NCBI GenBank assembly: GCA_947498065.1
Contig: CANMIS010000003.1
Coordinates: forward strand, 186,001-250,000
DNA from: an uncultured Erythrobacter sp.
GTDB lineage: Bacteria; Pseudomonadota; Alphaproteobacteria; Sphingomonadales; Sphingomonadaceae
Reading direction: 5' to 3'
DNA length: 64,000 nt
Shown: piece by piece, positions 36,321-44,570 of the stretch
Numbering within the stretch: the stretch's first letter is position 1
Layout of the letters: each line of letters starts with the position of its first letter
Notes under the pieces: generated by a model
The model's database searches: none
Told to the model about the DNA's origin: nothing
The model's input: only the letters and a program-made list of their open reading frames with translations
Made by a program: the position numbers and the translations under genes

Positions 36321-37145
36321 ATAGTCGATCAAGACCGACAAGCTGGCTCTCCGGGCCTGTATCTGCTGTTTGCGACGGGCAAGCGGCCGGATCGCGCCGC
36401 TATGAAGGAATTCTTCGCGGCGCAGAGCACTGTGTTGCTGTCTCACGATCCTTGCGATGCGACACCGCTGCAATTGGTGGATGCCGATCATGTGCAGTCG
36501 GACAAGCCAGCCAATTTTGCCAATCCTGAGGCGCAAGAACACGCCTGGATGGAGCTGCTACGCGAAGGGCTAACCTTTGACCTGGAGGGCATTGCGCCGG
36601 GCCCAGCATCTGAATTTCCTGAAATTGAGCATCGCTTTGATTTGGAGCAAGCGCCGAACGGCTTTCGCTTTGATGCGATGCGTATCGCCGTGGGTCAGCA
36701 TCTGTCGGGCGGGGAGCGTTCGCTTCCGATCATGCGCGGCATGGTGGGGCTTGCGCGTGATTTGACGCACCACTTTGACGATGTTGAGGCCGCTGTCTGG
36801 TCTCCATCAAAGAGCGCCATCGGGCGCCAGTATTTCGAATCTGTTTCGACAGCATGGATTGAAGGTGGGTCTTTCCCAGCATTGGGCCTGACGGCTTTCC
36901 GCGAGACGATCGACGGGGCGCTGCAAACAGTGGGGCTCGACTATTGGATTGGTCAGGAATTGCGGATCGAACCGCCGCTCGCCGATGGGAAGGTTACTGC
37001 CACCCGGCTTGGCGTGCGGTTGGTCAATCAATTGATCTTGGTTGGCGGGCTCAGTGAGAGCGAGCGAATTGTCGCGCCAGACGGCAGCCGTTTGATCATG
37101 CGCCCATCGAAGAACAGCAAATTTGTGAGGGTTTGGCGCGAATAG
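36321..37145 (+). CDS. Hypothetical protein; probable original start codon changed to ATA
   Basis: Unrecognised cytosolic protein. The first standard start is ATG 36402 (247 residues), but the frame is open back to 36255 and reads like protein ('GLYLLFATGKRPDRAAMKEFF'). A strong Shine-Dalgarno stretch, GAGGAAGGGGG at 36305-36315, is followed eight bases later by ATA GTC GAT at 36321, where ATG would be expected. The coordinates given assume that start. Later parts are mixed, with 'MRGMVGLARDLTHHFDDVEAAVWSPSKSA' and 'VWRE' at the end; no domain recognised. It precedes an AHH-type nuclease gene by 21 bp and may share its transcript. Confidence 0.6.
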   Translation: MVDQDRQAGSPGLYLLFATGKRPDRAAMKEFFAAQSTVLLSHDPCDATPLQLVDADHVQSDKPANFANPEAQEHAWMELLREGLTFDLEGIAPGPASEFPEIEHRFDLEQAPNGFRFDAMRIAVGQHLSGGERSLPIMRGMVGLARDLTHHFDDVEAAVWSPSKSAIGRQYFESVSTAWIEGGSFPALGLTAFRETIDGALQTVGLDYWIGQELRIEPPLADGKVTATRLGVRLVNQLILVGGLSESERIVAPDGSRLIMRPSKNSKFVRVWRE

Positions 37146-37166
37146 GACGCGGCTAGAGGGGGCTAC

Positions 37167-37706
37167 ATGCACGGCAATATCGGGCCAGCGCATGCGCCTG
37201 CGCTGGCGAAGCGACGCGCGGTCGTCCCGTTCCGATCGGTCAATCGCCGCAGAGAGCCGGGCTATGATGCGGGCCTGCAGCGTCACCATTTGCTACCTCG
37301 GCAATTGCTGCGGCGCGATTGCTTTGGCCATCTGTTCGCCGATGTAAGCCGCACGGCGATTGGCTTTGACGATTTCCGCGCGAACGGCTTGCTGCTGCCA
37401 TCCAATGAAGACGCAACGGTCCGCACGGGCATGCCGCTGCATCGCGGTCCGCATCGCCATTACAACGAGATGGTGATGGAGCGCGTTGGCCGGATTGAGC
37501 AAAGCTGGGCCGAGACCCGCATTCACGATCCTGAGGCCGCTTTCATTGAGGCGCTGATGCGCCTGCAATTGCTGCAAAGCGCGCTGCGCACTTACCTGCT
37601 CAGTCAGAAACGCAAGCTGCTGCTCAACCGCAAGGACCCGCTAGGAAGCGGCTATGACTTCACCGAGCTCGACATGATGGCCGAGCAGCTGTGGAAGGCG
37701 ACCTAG
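37167..37706 (+). CDS. AHH/HNH-type nuclease-like protein
   Basis: A 179-residue protein with the conserved core of AHH-family nucleases: 'LQRHHLLPRQLL' supplies the double histidine, and 'FDDFRANGLLLPSNE' followed by 'HRGPHRHYNEMV' gives the later His residues. AHH domains are usually found as C-terminal toxin modules; here the domain stands almost alone and without an evident immunity gene or secretion signal. It may therefore act inside the cell, for example in DNA processing or defence. The C-terminal 60 residues are helical and basic. Confidence 0.65.
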   Translation: MHGNIGPAHAPALAKRRAVVPFRSVNRRREPGYDAGLQRHHLLPRQLLRRDCFGHLFADVSRTAIGFDDFRANGLLLPSNEDATVRTGMPLHRGPHRHYNEMVMERVGRIEQSWAETRIHDPEAAFIEALMRLQLLQSALRTYLLSQKRKLLLNRKDPLGSGYDFTELDMMAEQLWKAT

Positions 37707-37718
37707 CCAAGTGTCCCG

Positions 37719-38705
37719 TCAGTCAGCCCAGCGAGTGTAGTCCGACTTGGTGAGCAGCGCTGCTTTTGCTGCGTGGTACTCAGCCTCGAACTTGCTCACC
37801 ATGTCCTCAACCGAGTCGACAGCCTTGATTGCGCCAACGCCCTGTCCAGAGCCCCAGATGTCTTTCCACGCTTTCGCTTTGGTATTGCCGCCGCTGCCGA
37901 AGTTCATCTTGGACGGATCGCTTTCTGGCAAGTTGTCTGGGTCAAGTCCGGCCTTTTCGATCGAGCTGCGCAGGTAGTTGCCGTGCACGCCGGTGAACAG
38001 GTTGGAGTAGACGATCCCGTCCGCTGATCCCTCAACGATGCCTTCCTTATAGGCTTGGTCGGCGTTTGCCTCTTTGGTCGCGATGAAGGCGCTGCCCGCA
38101 TAACCGAAGTCTGCGCCCATCGCTTGAGCCGACAGGATCGAAGCGCCGTTTGCAATCGAGCCCGACAGAGCGACCAACCCGTCGAACCACTCGCGGATTT
38201 CCTGCATCAAGGCGAAAGGCGAGAGCGTGCCAGCATGGCCGCCAGCGCCAGCGGCGACCGGGATCAGGCCATCTGCACCTTTCTCGATAGCCTTATTGGC
38301 AAAGCGGTTGTTGATCACATCATGCATGGTGATCCCGCCCCAATTGCGCACAGCATCGAAGATCTCTGTGCGCGCGCCGAGCGAGGTGATGACCAGCGGC
38401 ACTTGCCATTTCTCACAGGTTGCCATGTCGGCCATGACGCGGTCGTTCGACTTGTGCACGATCTGGTTGACGGCAAACGGCGCGGCTGGCCGGTCTGGGT
38501 TCTCGCGGTTGTGCTTGGCCAGCTCTTCGGTGATTTGGTGCAGCCATTCGTCGAGCAGCGACTGCGGGCGCGCATTGAGAGCAGGGAAGCTGCCGATGAT
38601 CCCGGCCTTGCACTGAGCGATCACCAGTTCCGGGCCAGAGACGATGAACAGGGGCGAACCGATTAGGGGCAGGCGCAGGCGATCAAAGGGAGCGGGAAGA
38701 GGCAT
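37719..38705 (-). CDS. Nitronate monooxygenase
   Basis: FMN-dependent enzyme of the 2-nitropropane dioxygenase class, oxidising alkyl nitronates such as propionate-3-nitronate; 328 residues, cytosolic TIM barrel. Characteristic are 'GSPLFIVSGPELVIAQCKAG' near the N-terminus, 'AAGAGGHAG' with the catalytic histidine, and 'ALSGSIANGASILSAQAMGADF' with the FMN phosphate loop. ATG 38705 is chosen with GGAG six bases upstream; an in-frame TTG at 38720 overlaps that site. It lies 145 bp downstream of the amidohydrolase gene on the same strand, so both may respond to the LysR-like operator at 40045. Confidence 0.88.
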   Translation of the reverse strand: MPLPAPFDRLRLPLIGSPLFIVSGPELVIAQCKAGIIGSFPALNARPQSLLDEWLHQITEELAKHNRENPDRPAAPFAVNQIVHKSNDRVMADMATCEKWQVPLVITSLGARTEIFDAVRNWGGITMHDVINNRFANKAIEKGADGLIPVAAGAGGHAGTLSPFALMQEIREWFDGLVALSGSIANGASILSAQAMGADFGYAGSAFIATKEANADQAYKEGIVEGSADGIVYSNLFTGVHGNYLRSSIEKAGLDPDNLPESDPSKMNFGSGGNTKAKAWKDIWGSGQGVGAIKAVDSVEDMVSKFEAEYHAAKAALLTKSDYTRWAD

Positions 38706-38850
38706 CAATTTCTCCGTCAATGCGGTCGTGGTTTCAGGCAGTTAGTCTGCGTTTCTACGCTCAGTCCATAGCGCCGGTTCCCGCCCTGTCGAGCGTCAAG
38801 CGCAGCCGCGCCGCGACCAGCCCCCTTTGCCGTAGCGGAATGCGATGCAA

Positions 38851-39909
38851 TCAAGGGCAAAGAACCTCTTCAATGCCATAGAAGCGCGCGGCATTTCCGG
38901 CATAGAGCGCGGCTTTCTCATCCGCGCTGGCGCCCGCGGTGATCCGCTTGAACGCGTTCCACAGCACCGGATAGGTCGCGCCCCAGCGATCGACCGGATA
39001 GTTGCTTTCGAACATGGCGCGCTGCGGCCCAAAGGCTTCGATGCAGGTCTCGATATAGGGCTTCCACATGGCGGCGAGCTCTTCCGACCCAACACCAGCG
39101 GCAGGGCCTTCCTCAGGCATCGCGCAATTGTGCATCGCTAGCCCGCCTAGCTTCACCATCACATTGGGACATTTGCCAAGCTCGATGATATTGCTGCGCC
39201 AGATGTCGAAGCGCTCTTCCAGCTTGCCGGTATAGCTCGCCGAACCAAGCGGCGTGCCGCAATGGTCAAGGCAGATCGGTTGGTCTGGGAAGGCGCGCGC
39301 AAGGTCGATCACATCGGGCAATTGCGGCTCCAGGATCCAGGCATCGAAGGTGAGCCCGCGCTTCCCAAGCTCTGCAAAGCCTGCGCGGAAGCTCGCATCA
39401 CGGTACAACTCTGGCGGCGCGTGGAATGGAGGGCCGAGCACGTCCGGGTCCGCATCCCAAGCGCCCTGATGGCGGATACCCTTGAACCGGCTGCTCTCCC
39501 GCGTCCCGCCTGCCTCAATCAGGGCATCCAGCACTGGGCCAGCGCCTTCACCCAGCAGCATGTTGGCATGGCCGATGATCCCAGCGCAGGCTCTCAAGGG
39601 GCCGTAGAGCCCACTGGCAGACTGCGCCGCAACGCCGTTCACATACTCAACCTCGCCGACCGGCTTCAGGTCTTCGCCCAGCGACGCATTGTAGAACGCG
39701 CCGCATTCCATGAAGACGGTGGCGATGACGTTGTGCCCCGTTTGCAGGTCGGCATGCAGCTGATCGAAGGTGTAATGCGCCGCATCCACCAGCGTTTCGA
39801 TGAAGCGATGCCGCGGTTCTGGGAACATCGGCATCATCGGCCGCAGGTCCCATAGGTGATGATGCGGATCGATGATCGGCAGCTCAGGCTCAAGTATCGC
39901 TTCACTCAT
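38851..39909 (-). CDS. Amidohydrolase family 2 (TIM-barrel) hydrolase
   Basis: Metal-dependent hydrolase of 352 residues related to 2-pyrone-4,6-dicarboxylate hydrolase, sulfomuconolactonase and fuconolactonase. The N-terminal metal motif is 'IIDPHHHLWD'; 'ICLDHCGTPLG' and 'FESNYPVDRWGA' supply later ligands. It probably opens a lactone or hydrolyses a ring-cleavage product; the substrate is not known. The frame extends to 40023, but ATG 39909 has GGGAGAG upstream, and the earlier part is the conserved leader block shared with the M20 gene. The neighbouring nitronate monooxygenase suggests a small catabolic unit. Confidence 0.82.
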   Translation of the reverse strand: MSEAILEPELPIIDPHHHLWDLRPMMPMFPEPRHRFIETLVDAAHYTFDQLHADLQTGHNVIATVFMECGAFYNASLGEDLKPVGEVEYVNGVAAQSASGLYGPLRACAGIIGHANMLLGEGAGPVLDALIEAGGTRESSRFKGIRHQGAWDADPDVLGPPFHAPPELYRDASFRAGFAELGKRGLTFDAWILEPQLPDVIDLARAFPDQPICLDHCGTPLGSASYTGKLEERFDIWRSNIIELGKCPNVMVKLGGLAMHNCAMPEEGPAAGVGSEELAAMWKPYIETCIEAFGPQRAMFESNYPVDRWGATYPVLWNAFKRITAGASADEKAALYAGNAARFYGIEEVLCP

Positions 39910-39958
39910 TGCATTGTCTCTCCCTTGAGCCTTGGCCCCTTGAGCCCAGGCATAGCCA

Positions 39959-40061
39959 CTCCGTTCGCCGCACGCAAAGCACGTTTGGAACGGCTGGAAC
40001 ACAGTCTTAGGCCGAAAAAGCAATCGATCACAGCGCCGCCATTTGATCGGTTTTTTCGATT
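39959..40061 (-). promoter_or_regulatory. Second copy of the LysR-type operator and conserved leader block
   Basis: Minus-strand counterpart of the element at 1249-1351. ATCG-N7-CGAT at 40046-40060 is followed after about 24 bp by a block (40020 down to 39959) matching the first in about 55 of 60 positions, with one extra base. It stands 49 bp before the amidohydrolase ATG. The surrounding bases have diverged, so the two elements were kept by selection or copied together. Confidence 0.6.
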
Positions 40062-40176
40062 AGTCAGCGGGGTGATCAGATTGCTCATCAGGCAGGCATA
40101 GCGGCCCGGGCAAGGGTAGGAAACGCTGCTCTATGTCTTACGCCAATGCGCAGCGCGGGAGAGACATGCACTTTGC

Positions 40177-40506
40177 CTATTTGTTGGCCACTCGCTGCTG
40201 CTGGCTCGCATGCTTGAGCTCAATTTTCGCGAGCGTTTCCGCTTTCAATTGCCGGGTGCAGGCGGCGATATAATTGCGGTGTGAGACGGCCTGGCCAGTA
40301 TTGCGATTGGCGAGAGCCGCGCAATGTGCGCGCGCCTCTTTGCTCAACCTTTCCATCATCGCCTCGCTGCTGTTGAGGTTCGCCAGCGCCAGTGTATCAA
40401 CACGAAATGCGAATGCATCGCGATTCTGCGGATCCGCTTGAGCCGACAGTTGGACGCTCGATGTCAGCGCTAAAGCAGCAAGTGTAGTTTTGTAAAAAGT
40501 CTTCAT
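40177..40506 (-). CDS. UrcA family protein, exported
   Basis: A 109-residue protein with an N-terminal Sec signal peptide ending near 'LSAQA' (residue 22). The mature part is alpha-helical and carries two cysteines ('RAHCAALA' and 'AACTRQL') about 26 residues apart, as in the UrcA family of small periplasmic proteins of sphingomonads and caulobacters. Their function is unknown. ATG 40506 has an ideal AGGAG site. It is divergent from a membrane AraC-type regulator, whose target it might be. Confidence 0.75.
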   Translation of the reverse strand: MKTFYKTTLAALALTSSVQLSAQADPQNRDAFAFRVDTLALANLNSSEAMMERLSKEARAHCAALANRNTGQAVSHRNYIAACTRQLKAETLAKIELKHASQQQRVANK

Positions 40507-40678
40507 TTTCAGCTCCTTTGGTATGGGAGCCTCAAACAAGCGCACTCAGCCATTGGCGTCGTCTCTTCGCGCAGGCACGGACGTTTTCGGTGTCCTTGCC
40601 TAACGGTGTGGACATCGCCGCCTTTTGCTTTCCGCAACGGTTATTATGTGTGAAACGAACGTTCAGGAGGGATCGGTT

Positions 40679-41860
40679 TTGAGCGAGACACTAACACTTG
40701 CATTGGCAGTGGCGACACTCGCGCAAACGTTCTTCTGCATCTCTATTCTGATCCTGAAATCGATGGAATCGCGCAATCACTTGCTGCTTGTCGGCATCTT
40801 TGTCGCGATTTGTTTTGCCTCGGGCGGCCCGGTGGTTGAGGCGTTCGCGCCAAATTACTTGCACCTCTTTTACCATTTCACCCTACCAGCCTATCTCTCG
40901 ATCACGCCGATATTGTGGTTCTACACATGCTGGCTGACGGCGGAGCAGGCATGGTCATTTGAGCGTAAGCATATTGTCCATCTGATCCCAGCAGCCATCG
41001 CTTTATTCGTAGTCGCCATTCCGGTGGCTTTCGGATGGGTCGGAAACAATCCCGATCCCCGGCAAATGAGTTTGGTGCCGCTGCTGTTTTACAGCTTCGT
41101 CGGCATCGTCTCTTACGTCTTATTGTTTTTCTGGCCCGTTCAGTCGGCCATCTATGTCTTTCGCATCTACAAGCGGGTCGCAGCGTACCGGATCCGGTTG
41201 AAAGAGTACTTTGCCAGCGACGAGGGACGCGGCCTCAGCTGGCTGACCGCTTTCCTGGCGGTCTTCGGCCTCGCTTGGCTGGCTGCGCTCGCCACGATCC
41301 TGCGCCAGAACGTGTTTGGTGCGGAAATCATGTCGCGCGAATTGGGCAGCGCTCTGTTCTTAGTGTTGGTCTGGACATTGGGCCTTTGGGGCCTGTCGCA
41401 AAGGCCAGGGTTTGAGGGAAACTACCTCGAAGATGAGCACGATGATGGGCAGGACCAGGGTGAGAATGGTCACGCAGGAGAGGAGGGCGCTCAGCAAAAG
41501 TACAAACGCTCCGCCTTGGACGAGGATCAGGCAAAGCGGATTGCGGGCAAGATTGAGGCCGCGATGGCAAAGGACAAAATCTATCTCGACCCCAGCCTGT
41601 CGCTCAACAAACTCTCGCGGCACTTGATGGTGTCCCCCAATCACATTTCGCAAACGCTCAATGAGACGGTGGGTGAGTGCTTCTTTGACTATGTGAATGG
41701 CTGGCGGATCAGAGAGGCGCAGCCGCGCATTTTGGAGGGCAAGGACACGGTCCTGGCGATTGCACTGGATGTCGGTTTCAATGCCCGCTCGTCCTTCTAC
41801 AAGGCGTTTAAGCGTGAGACCGGCAAGACGCCGAGCGACTATCGCAAAACAGCCGCTTAA
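40679..41860 (+). CDS. AraC-type regulator with N-terminal membrane domain
   Basis: A 393-residue regulator combining seven predicted membrane helices (residues 5-235) with a C-terminal AraC/XylS helix-turn-helix pair ('LSLNKLSRHLMVSPNHISQTLN' and 'VLAIALDVGFNARSSFYKAF', 'KTPSDYR'). Between them is a highly acidic, Gly/Gln-rich linker (about 255-285). TTG 40679 is chosen because AGGAGG lies eight bases upstream; ATG 40646 is the alternative. Membrane-bound AraC proteins of this layout sense an external or lipid signal. The divergent urcA-like gene is the obvious candidate target. Confidence 0.78.
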   Translation: MSETLTLALAVATLAQTFFCISILILKSMESRNHLLLVGIFVAICFASGGPVVEAFAPNYLHLFYHFTLPAYLSITPILWFYTCWLTAEQAWSFERKHIVHLIPAAIALFVVAIPVAFGWVGNNPDPRQMSLVPLLFYSFVGIVSYVLLFFWPVQSAIYVFRIYKRVAAYRIRLKEYFASDEGRGLSWLTAFLAVFGLAWLAALATILRQNVFGAEIMSRELGSALFLVLVWTLGLWGLSQRPGFEGNYLEDEHDDGQDQGENGHAGEEGAQQKYKRSALDEDQAKRIAGKIEAAMAKDKIYLDPSLSLNKLSRHLMVSPNHISQTLNETVGECFFDYVNGWRIREAQPRILEGKDTVLAIALDVGFNARSSFYKAFKRETGKTPSDYRKTAA

Positions 41861-41960
41861 AGACAGCGCCTCAGGGGGAACCCATAGGTGTCCCCATCAA
41901 GATGCTTAATCATACCTTGCGAAGGCTGTGCTCGAAACCAATCGAGCCAGGACCAGCGCA

Positions 41961-43379
41961 ATGTATCAGAGCAAAATTGACCCAGTGAACGCGCGGCTTG
42001 CGCGGTTGCAGGTGTATGAGATCGACGACCCGGATAAGCCGGTTTACCACCAACTTAGCGATGTGCTGAGCGAGGTCGCACCCGAAACGGCGGCGATCTA
42101 TGTTGATCAATACACCAAGATCGTCGGCCTGATGCTGAACAGCGACGCGCGCGAACGGTTTATTAAAGAGGTGACCCGGCATCTTCTGGTGAAATATCGC
42201 CCGCCTTACAATGAGACCTGGATCAGACGGTGCGAGGATATTGCAGAGCTGGTTTACACCTCGCGGACCGATCCAGCTGCGCATCTGGGCGCGCTCAGCG
42301 TCTCGCAGCAGTTCGAATTGCGCACGGTCTTCCACTCAGCGGAAAGCCTGGAAGAGGGCATGTCGCTGGTGACGGAACTCAGCCGGCTTTACACATTGGA
42401 TGCGGAGATCATGCTCACCAAAAATCAGCAATGCCGCGATGCTGAGCACAACAAATGGGTCGCCAAGCAAACTGATATGTTCCGCGCTGCCGTAAGCGAT
42501 GTGGTGAAACGCGCGGCTGAACAAAGCGCGGTGAGCAATCGCAAGGCCGACCAAGCGAGCAATCTAATCCGCGATTTGCTGGCGCTGGCGGATGAGGTTT
42601 CGTTGGCATCGAGCGAATCTGCTAATGCCATGGGCGCGGCGGCCAGCACGGCTGGCAATCTGCGCGTCACCTTGGACGATATGACCTGCGAGCTGTCGCG
42701 CGCCTCGCAATCGCTGGGGGCCGCCACTCAGGTTGCAGAGGAAACCCAGAACACCGTCGATGATTTGACCTCGCAAACCGCCTCGATCCAATCAATCGCG
42801 CAGATGATCCAATCGATCACCTCGCAAACCAGCATTCTGGCGCTCAACGCGCGGATCGAAGCGGCAAGGGCAGGGGACGCGGGGCGCGGGTTCTCTGTTG
42901 TCGCCAGCGAAATCAAAGGGCTGTCAGAACAAACCGCCAAAGCGACCGAAGACATCGTTTCGCGCCTGGGCGGGATCGAGAAAGCGAGCGACCGCGCGCT
43001 GAATGCGAACCGCACGATGCATGAAACGTTCGGCACCGTGCGCGATGTGACGCAGTCGGTCTGCAACGAGGTGACTTTGCAGGGCACCACCGTGACCAAG
43101 ATCGCCGCGAGCGTGGATGAGACATCGCTCAGCGCAAAATCCTCCAGCGAGGCGGTGAAACGCATTCGCGAACTGGTCGATGGGATTGCCAAAGAGATGA
43201 CCGCAGCCACCAATCTGGCCAGCGATCTGAATGCGCAGATTTCTCGCCTTGAGGAAGGTGCGGACGAATTCTTGCAAAGCCTGTCGCTTAAAGCGCTGCC
43301 CACCGTGTTGGAGCGCGGACCGTTTGAGCCGCGGCGGGGTGATGGTGAACCTGAGACAGGGTTGAAGTCAGCGTTCTAG
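41961..43379 (+). CDS. Soluble methyl-accepting chemotaxis protein with degenerate globin-like N-terminus
   Basis: A 472-residue cytosolic chemoreceptor without membrane helices. The C-terminal half is a standard signalling coiled coil with the hairpin tip 'ITSQTSILALNARIEAARAGDAGRGFSVVASEI'-type sequence. The first 170 residues are helical and resemble the sensor globin of HemAT-like receptors in layout, but the expected proximal histidine appears to be replaced: the matching stretch reads 'AELVYTSRTDP'. Haem binding is therefore doubtful. ATG 41961 has AGGA upstream. The stop overlaps the convergent serine hydrolase gene by 12 bp. No che genes are nearby. Confidence 0.75.
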   Translation: MYQSKIDPVNARLARLQVYEIDDPDKPVYHQLSDVLSEVAPETAAIYVDQYTKIVGLMLNSDARERFIKEVTRHLLVKYRPPYNETWIRRCEDIAELVYTSRTDPAAHLGALSVSQQFELRTVFHSAESLEEGMSLVTELSRLYTLDAEIMLTKNQQCRDAEHNKWVAKQTDMFRAAVSDVVKRAAEQSAVSNRKADQASNLIRDLLALADEVSLASSESANAMGAAASTAGNLRVTLDDMTCELSRASQSLGAATQVAEETQNTVDDLTSQTASIQSIAQMIQSITSQTSILALNARIEAARAGDAGRGFSVVASEIKGLSEQTAKATEDIVSRLGGIEKASDRALNANRTMHETFGTVRDVTQSVCNEVTLQGTTVTKIAASVDETSLSAKSSSEAVKRIRELVDGIAKEMTAATNLASDLNAQISRLEEGADEFLQSLSLKALPTVLERGPFEPRRGDGEPETGLKSAF

Positions 43380-44546
43380 CAAGACCTTGCCAATTGCTTG
43401 GTTAAGCTCAGCTGCGCGGGCCGTATTGCCAAGCGAGACGACAACACGGCGCGGCTTTTCCGCAGAACCCGGGCGCGCCATGAAGAGTGTGCGATATCCT
43501 GCATTGGCGCCCGTGTGCCAGACGTTTGCTATGCCTCCATCTCCTTTGGGAGTGAGCATGACGCCAAAGCCATAGCGCGTGCCCGGCATGAAATCTGTTT
43601 CGGCCTCTGGAGTGAGCATAGCCCTGGCAATTTTGGCTGGAATTGGGTTCTCTTCACCGGCGGCGGCGTCAAGCAATGCGGCGGCGAAGCGGGCATAATC
43701 CTCTGAAGTGGACCATAGGCCTGCGGCGGCCTTCTCTGGATAGACATGCCAGCTGTTTTCGATGGCACTGAAAACCCCTTGCGTGGGCGCAAATCCGGAA
43801 TCCGCTCCGACCATCGCCAACGGCGCGATATCTGCCTCATCTAGGGGCTGAGCAAATGTGCTTTGCTCCATGCCGAGCGAGCCGAGTAAAAGCTCATCAG
43901 CGATTGCCTCGAAGCTCTTGCCGGTGGTGTCTTCCGCCCACAATTGCGCGATAGTGTAGCCGCCGCCTGAATAGCGAAATTCGCCTGGGACGCCGTCAAA
44001 CACCAGCTGAGATTCGAAAATGCGCGGTGGCGCGTCAATGACATCAGCAGTGCTGAGCAGAGCGCTGCCACGAGGATAGCCGGGATAACCCGATTGCGAT
44101 GCGCCGGTTGTGTGCGACAGAAGCTGGCGCAGGGTAACCGGCCTGTCGCCGCCCTCTAGGGAGGCAATGTCTACTGAGGTAACCTGCCCGCGTATGTCAC
44201 CGTCTAAGCCGACGCCTTGCTGCTCAGCCAGGATCAGGATGGCCGTGGCAGCGACCGCTTTGGAAAGGCTGGCGACCTGCATCAGGCCGCCTTGTTTGGC
44301 GCGCCCGAAATAGTGGCTTTGCGGTTCTTGGCCGGCTTCCAGCACAGTCACGCTGAGCGCGGTGACGCCGAGGTTCTCCGCCTCGGCTGCGATGAGCTCT
44401 CGAATGCCTTCTGGCTCCGCCTTGGCAAGTTTCTGTTCAAATCCAGGATCAAGTGAAGGCTCGAAATAGCTCGCGATGCCGAAGCCCGCTGCGGGCAGGA
44501 GAATGACCGCGAGCACTGCCGCAATCACGATCTTCCATTTCGACAT
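43368..44546 (-). CDS. Serine hydrolase of the beta-lactamase class C/penicillin-binding family
   Basis: A 392-residue exported or membrane-anchored serine hydrolase. An N-terminal hydrophobic helix (residues 6-27) is a signal or anchor. Active-site motifs: SxxK as 'SLSK' near residue 93, YxN-type as 'YSGGGY', and 'HTG' in 'VWHTGANAG'. These define the beta-lactamase/D-Ala carboxypeptidase-esterase fold; many members are esterases, so lactam resistance should not be assumed. ATG 44546 begins the family N-terminus. Tail-to-tail overlap with the chemoreceptor gene. Confidence 0.83.
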   Translation of the reverse strand: MSKWKIVIAAVLAVILLPAAGFGIASYFEPSLDPGFEQKLAKAEPEGIRELIAAEAENLGVTALSVTVLEAGQEPQSHYFGRAKQGGLMQVASLSKAVAATAILILAEQQGVGLDGDIRGQVTSVDIASLEGGDRPVTLRQLLSHTTGASQSGYPGYPRGSALLSTADVIDAPPRIFESQLVFDGVPGEFRYSGGGYTIAQLWAEDTTGKSFEAIADELLLGSLGMEQSTFAQPLDEADIAPLAMVGADSGFAPTQGVFSAIENSWHVYPEKAAAGLWSTSEDYARFAAALLDAAAGEENPIPAKIARAMLTPEAETDFMPGTRYGFGVMLTPKGDGGIANVWHTGANAGYRTLFMARPGSAEKPRRVVVSLGNTARAAELNQAIGKVLLER

Positions 44547-44570
44547 TGCGTTCCCCCTTACCGCTGTTTC

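Noticed and set aside
43368..44546. Beta-lactam resistance gene
   Set aside because: The motifs fit the broad serine hydrolase/esterase group; nothing specific to AmpC is seen.
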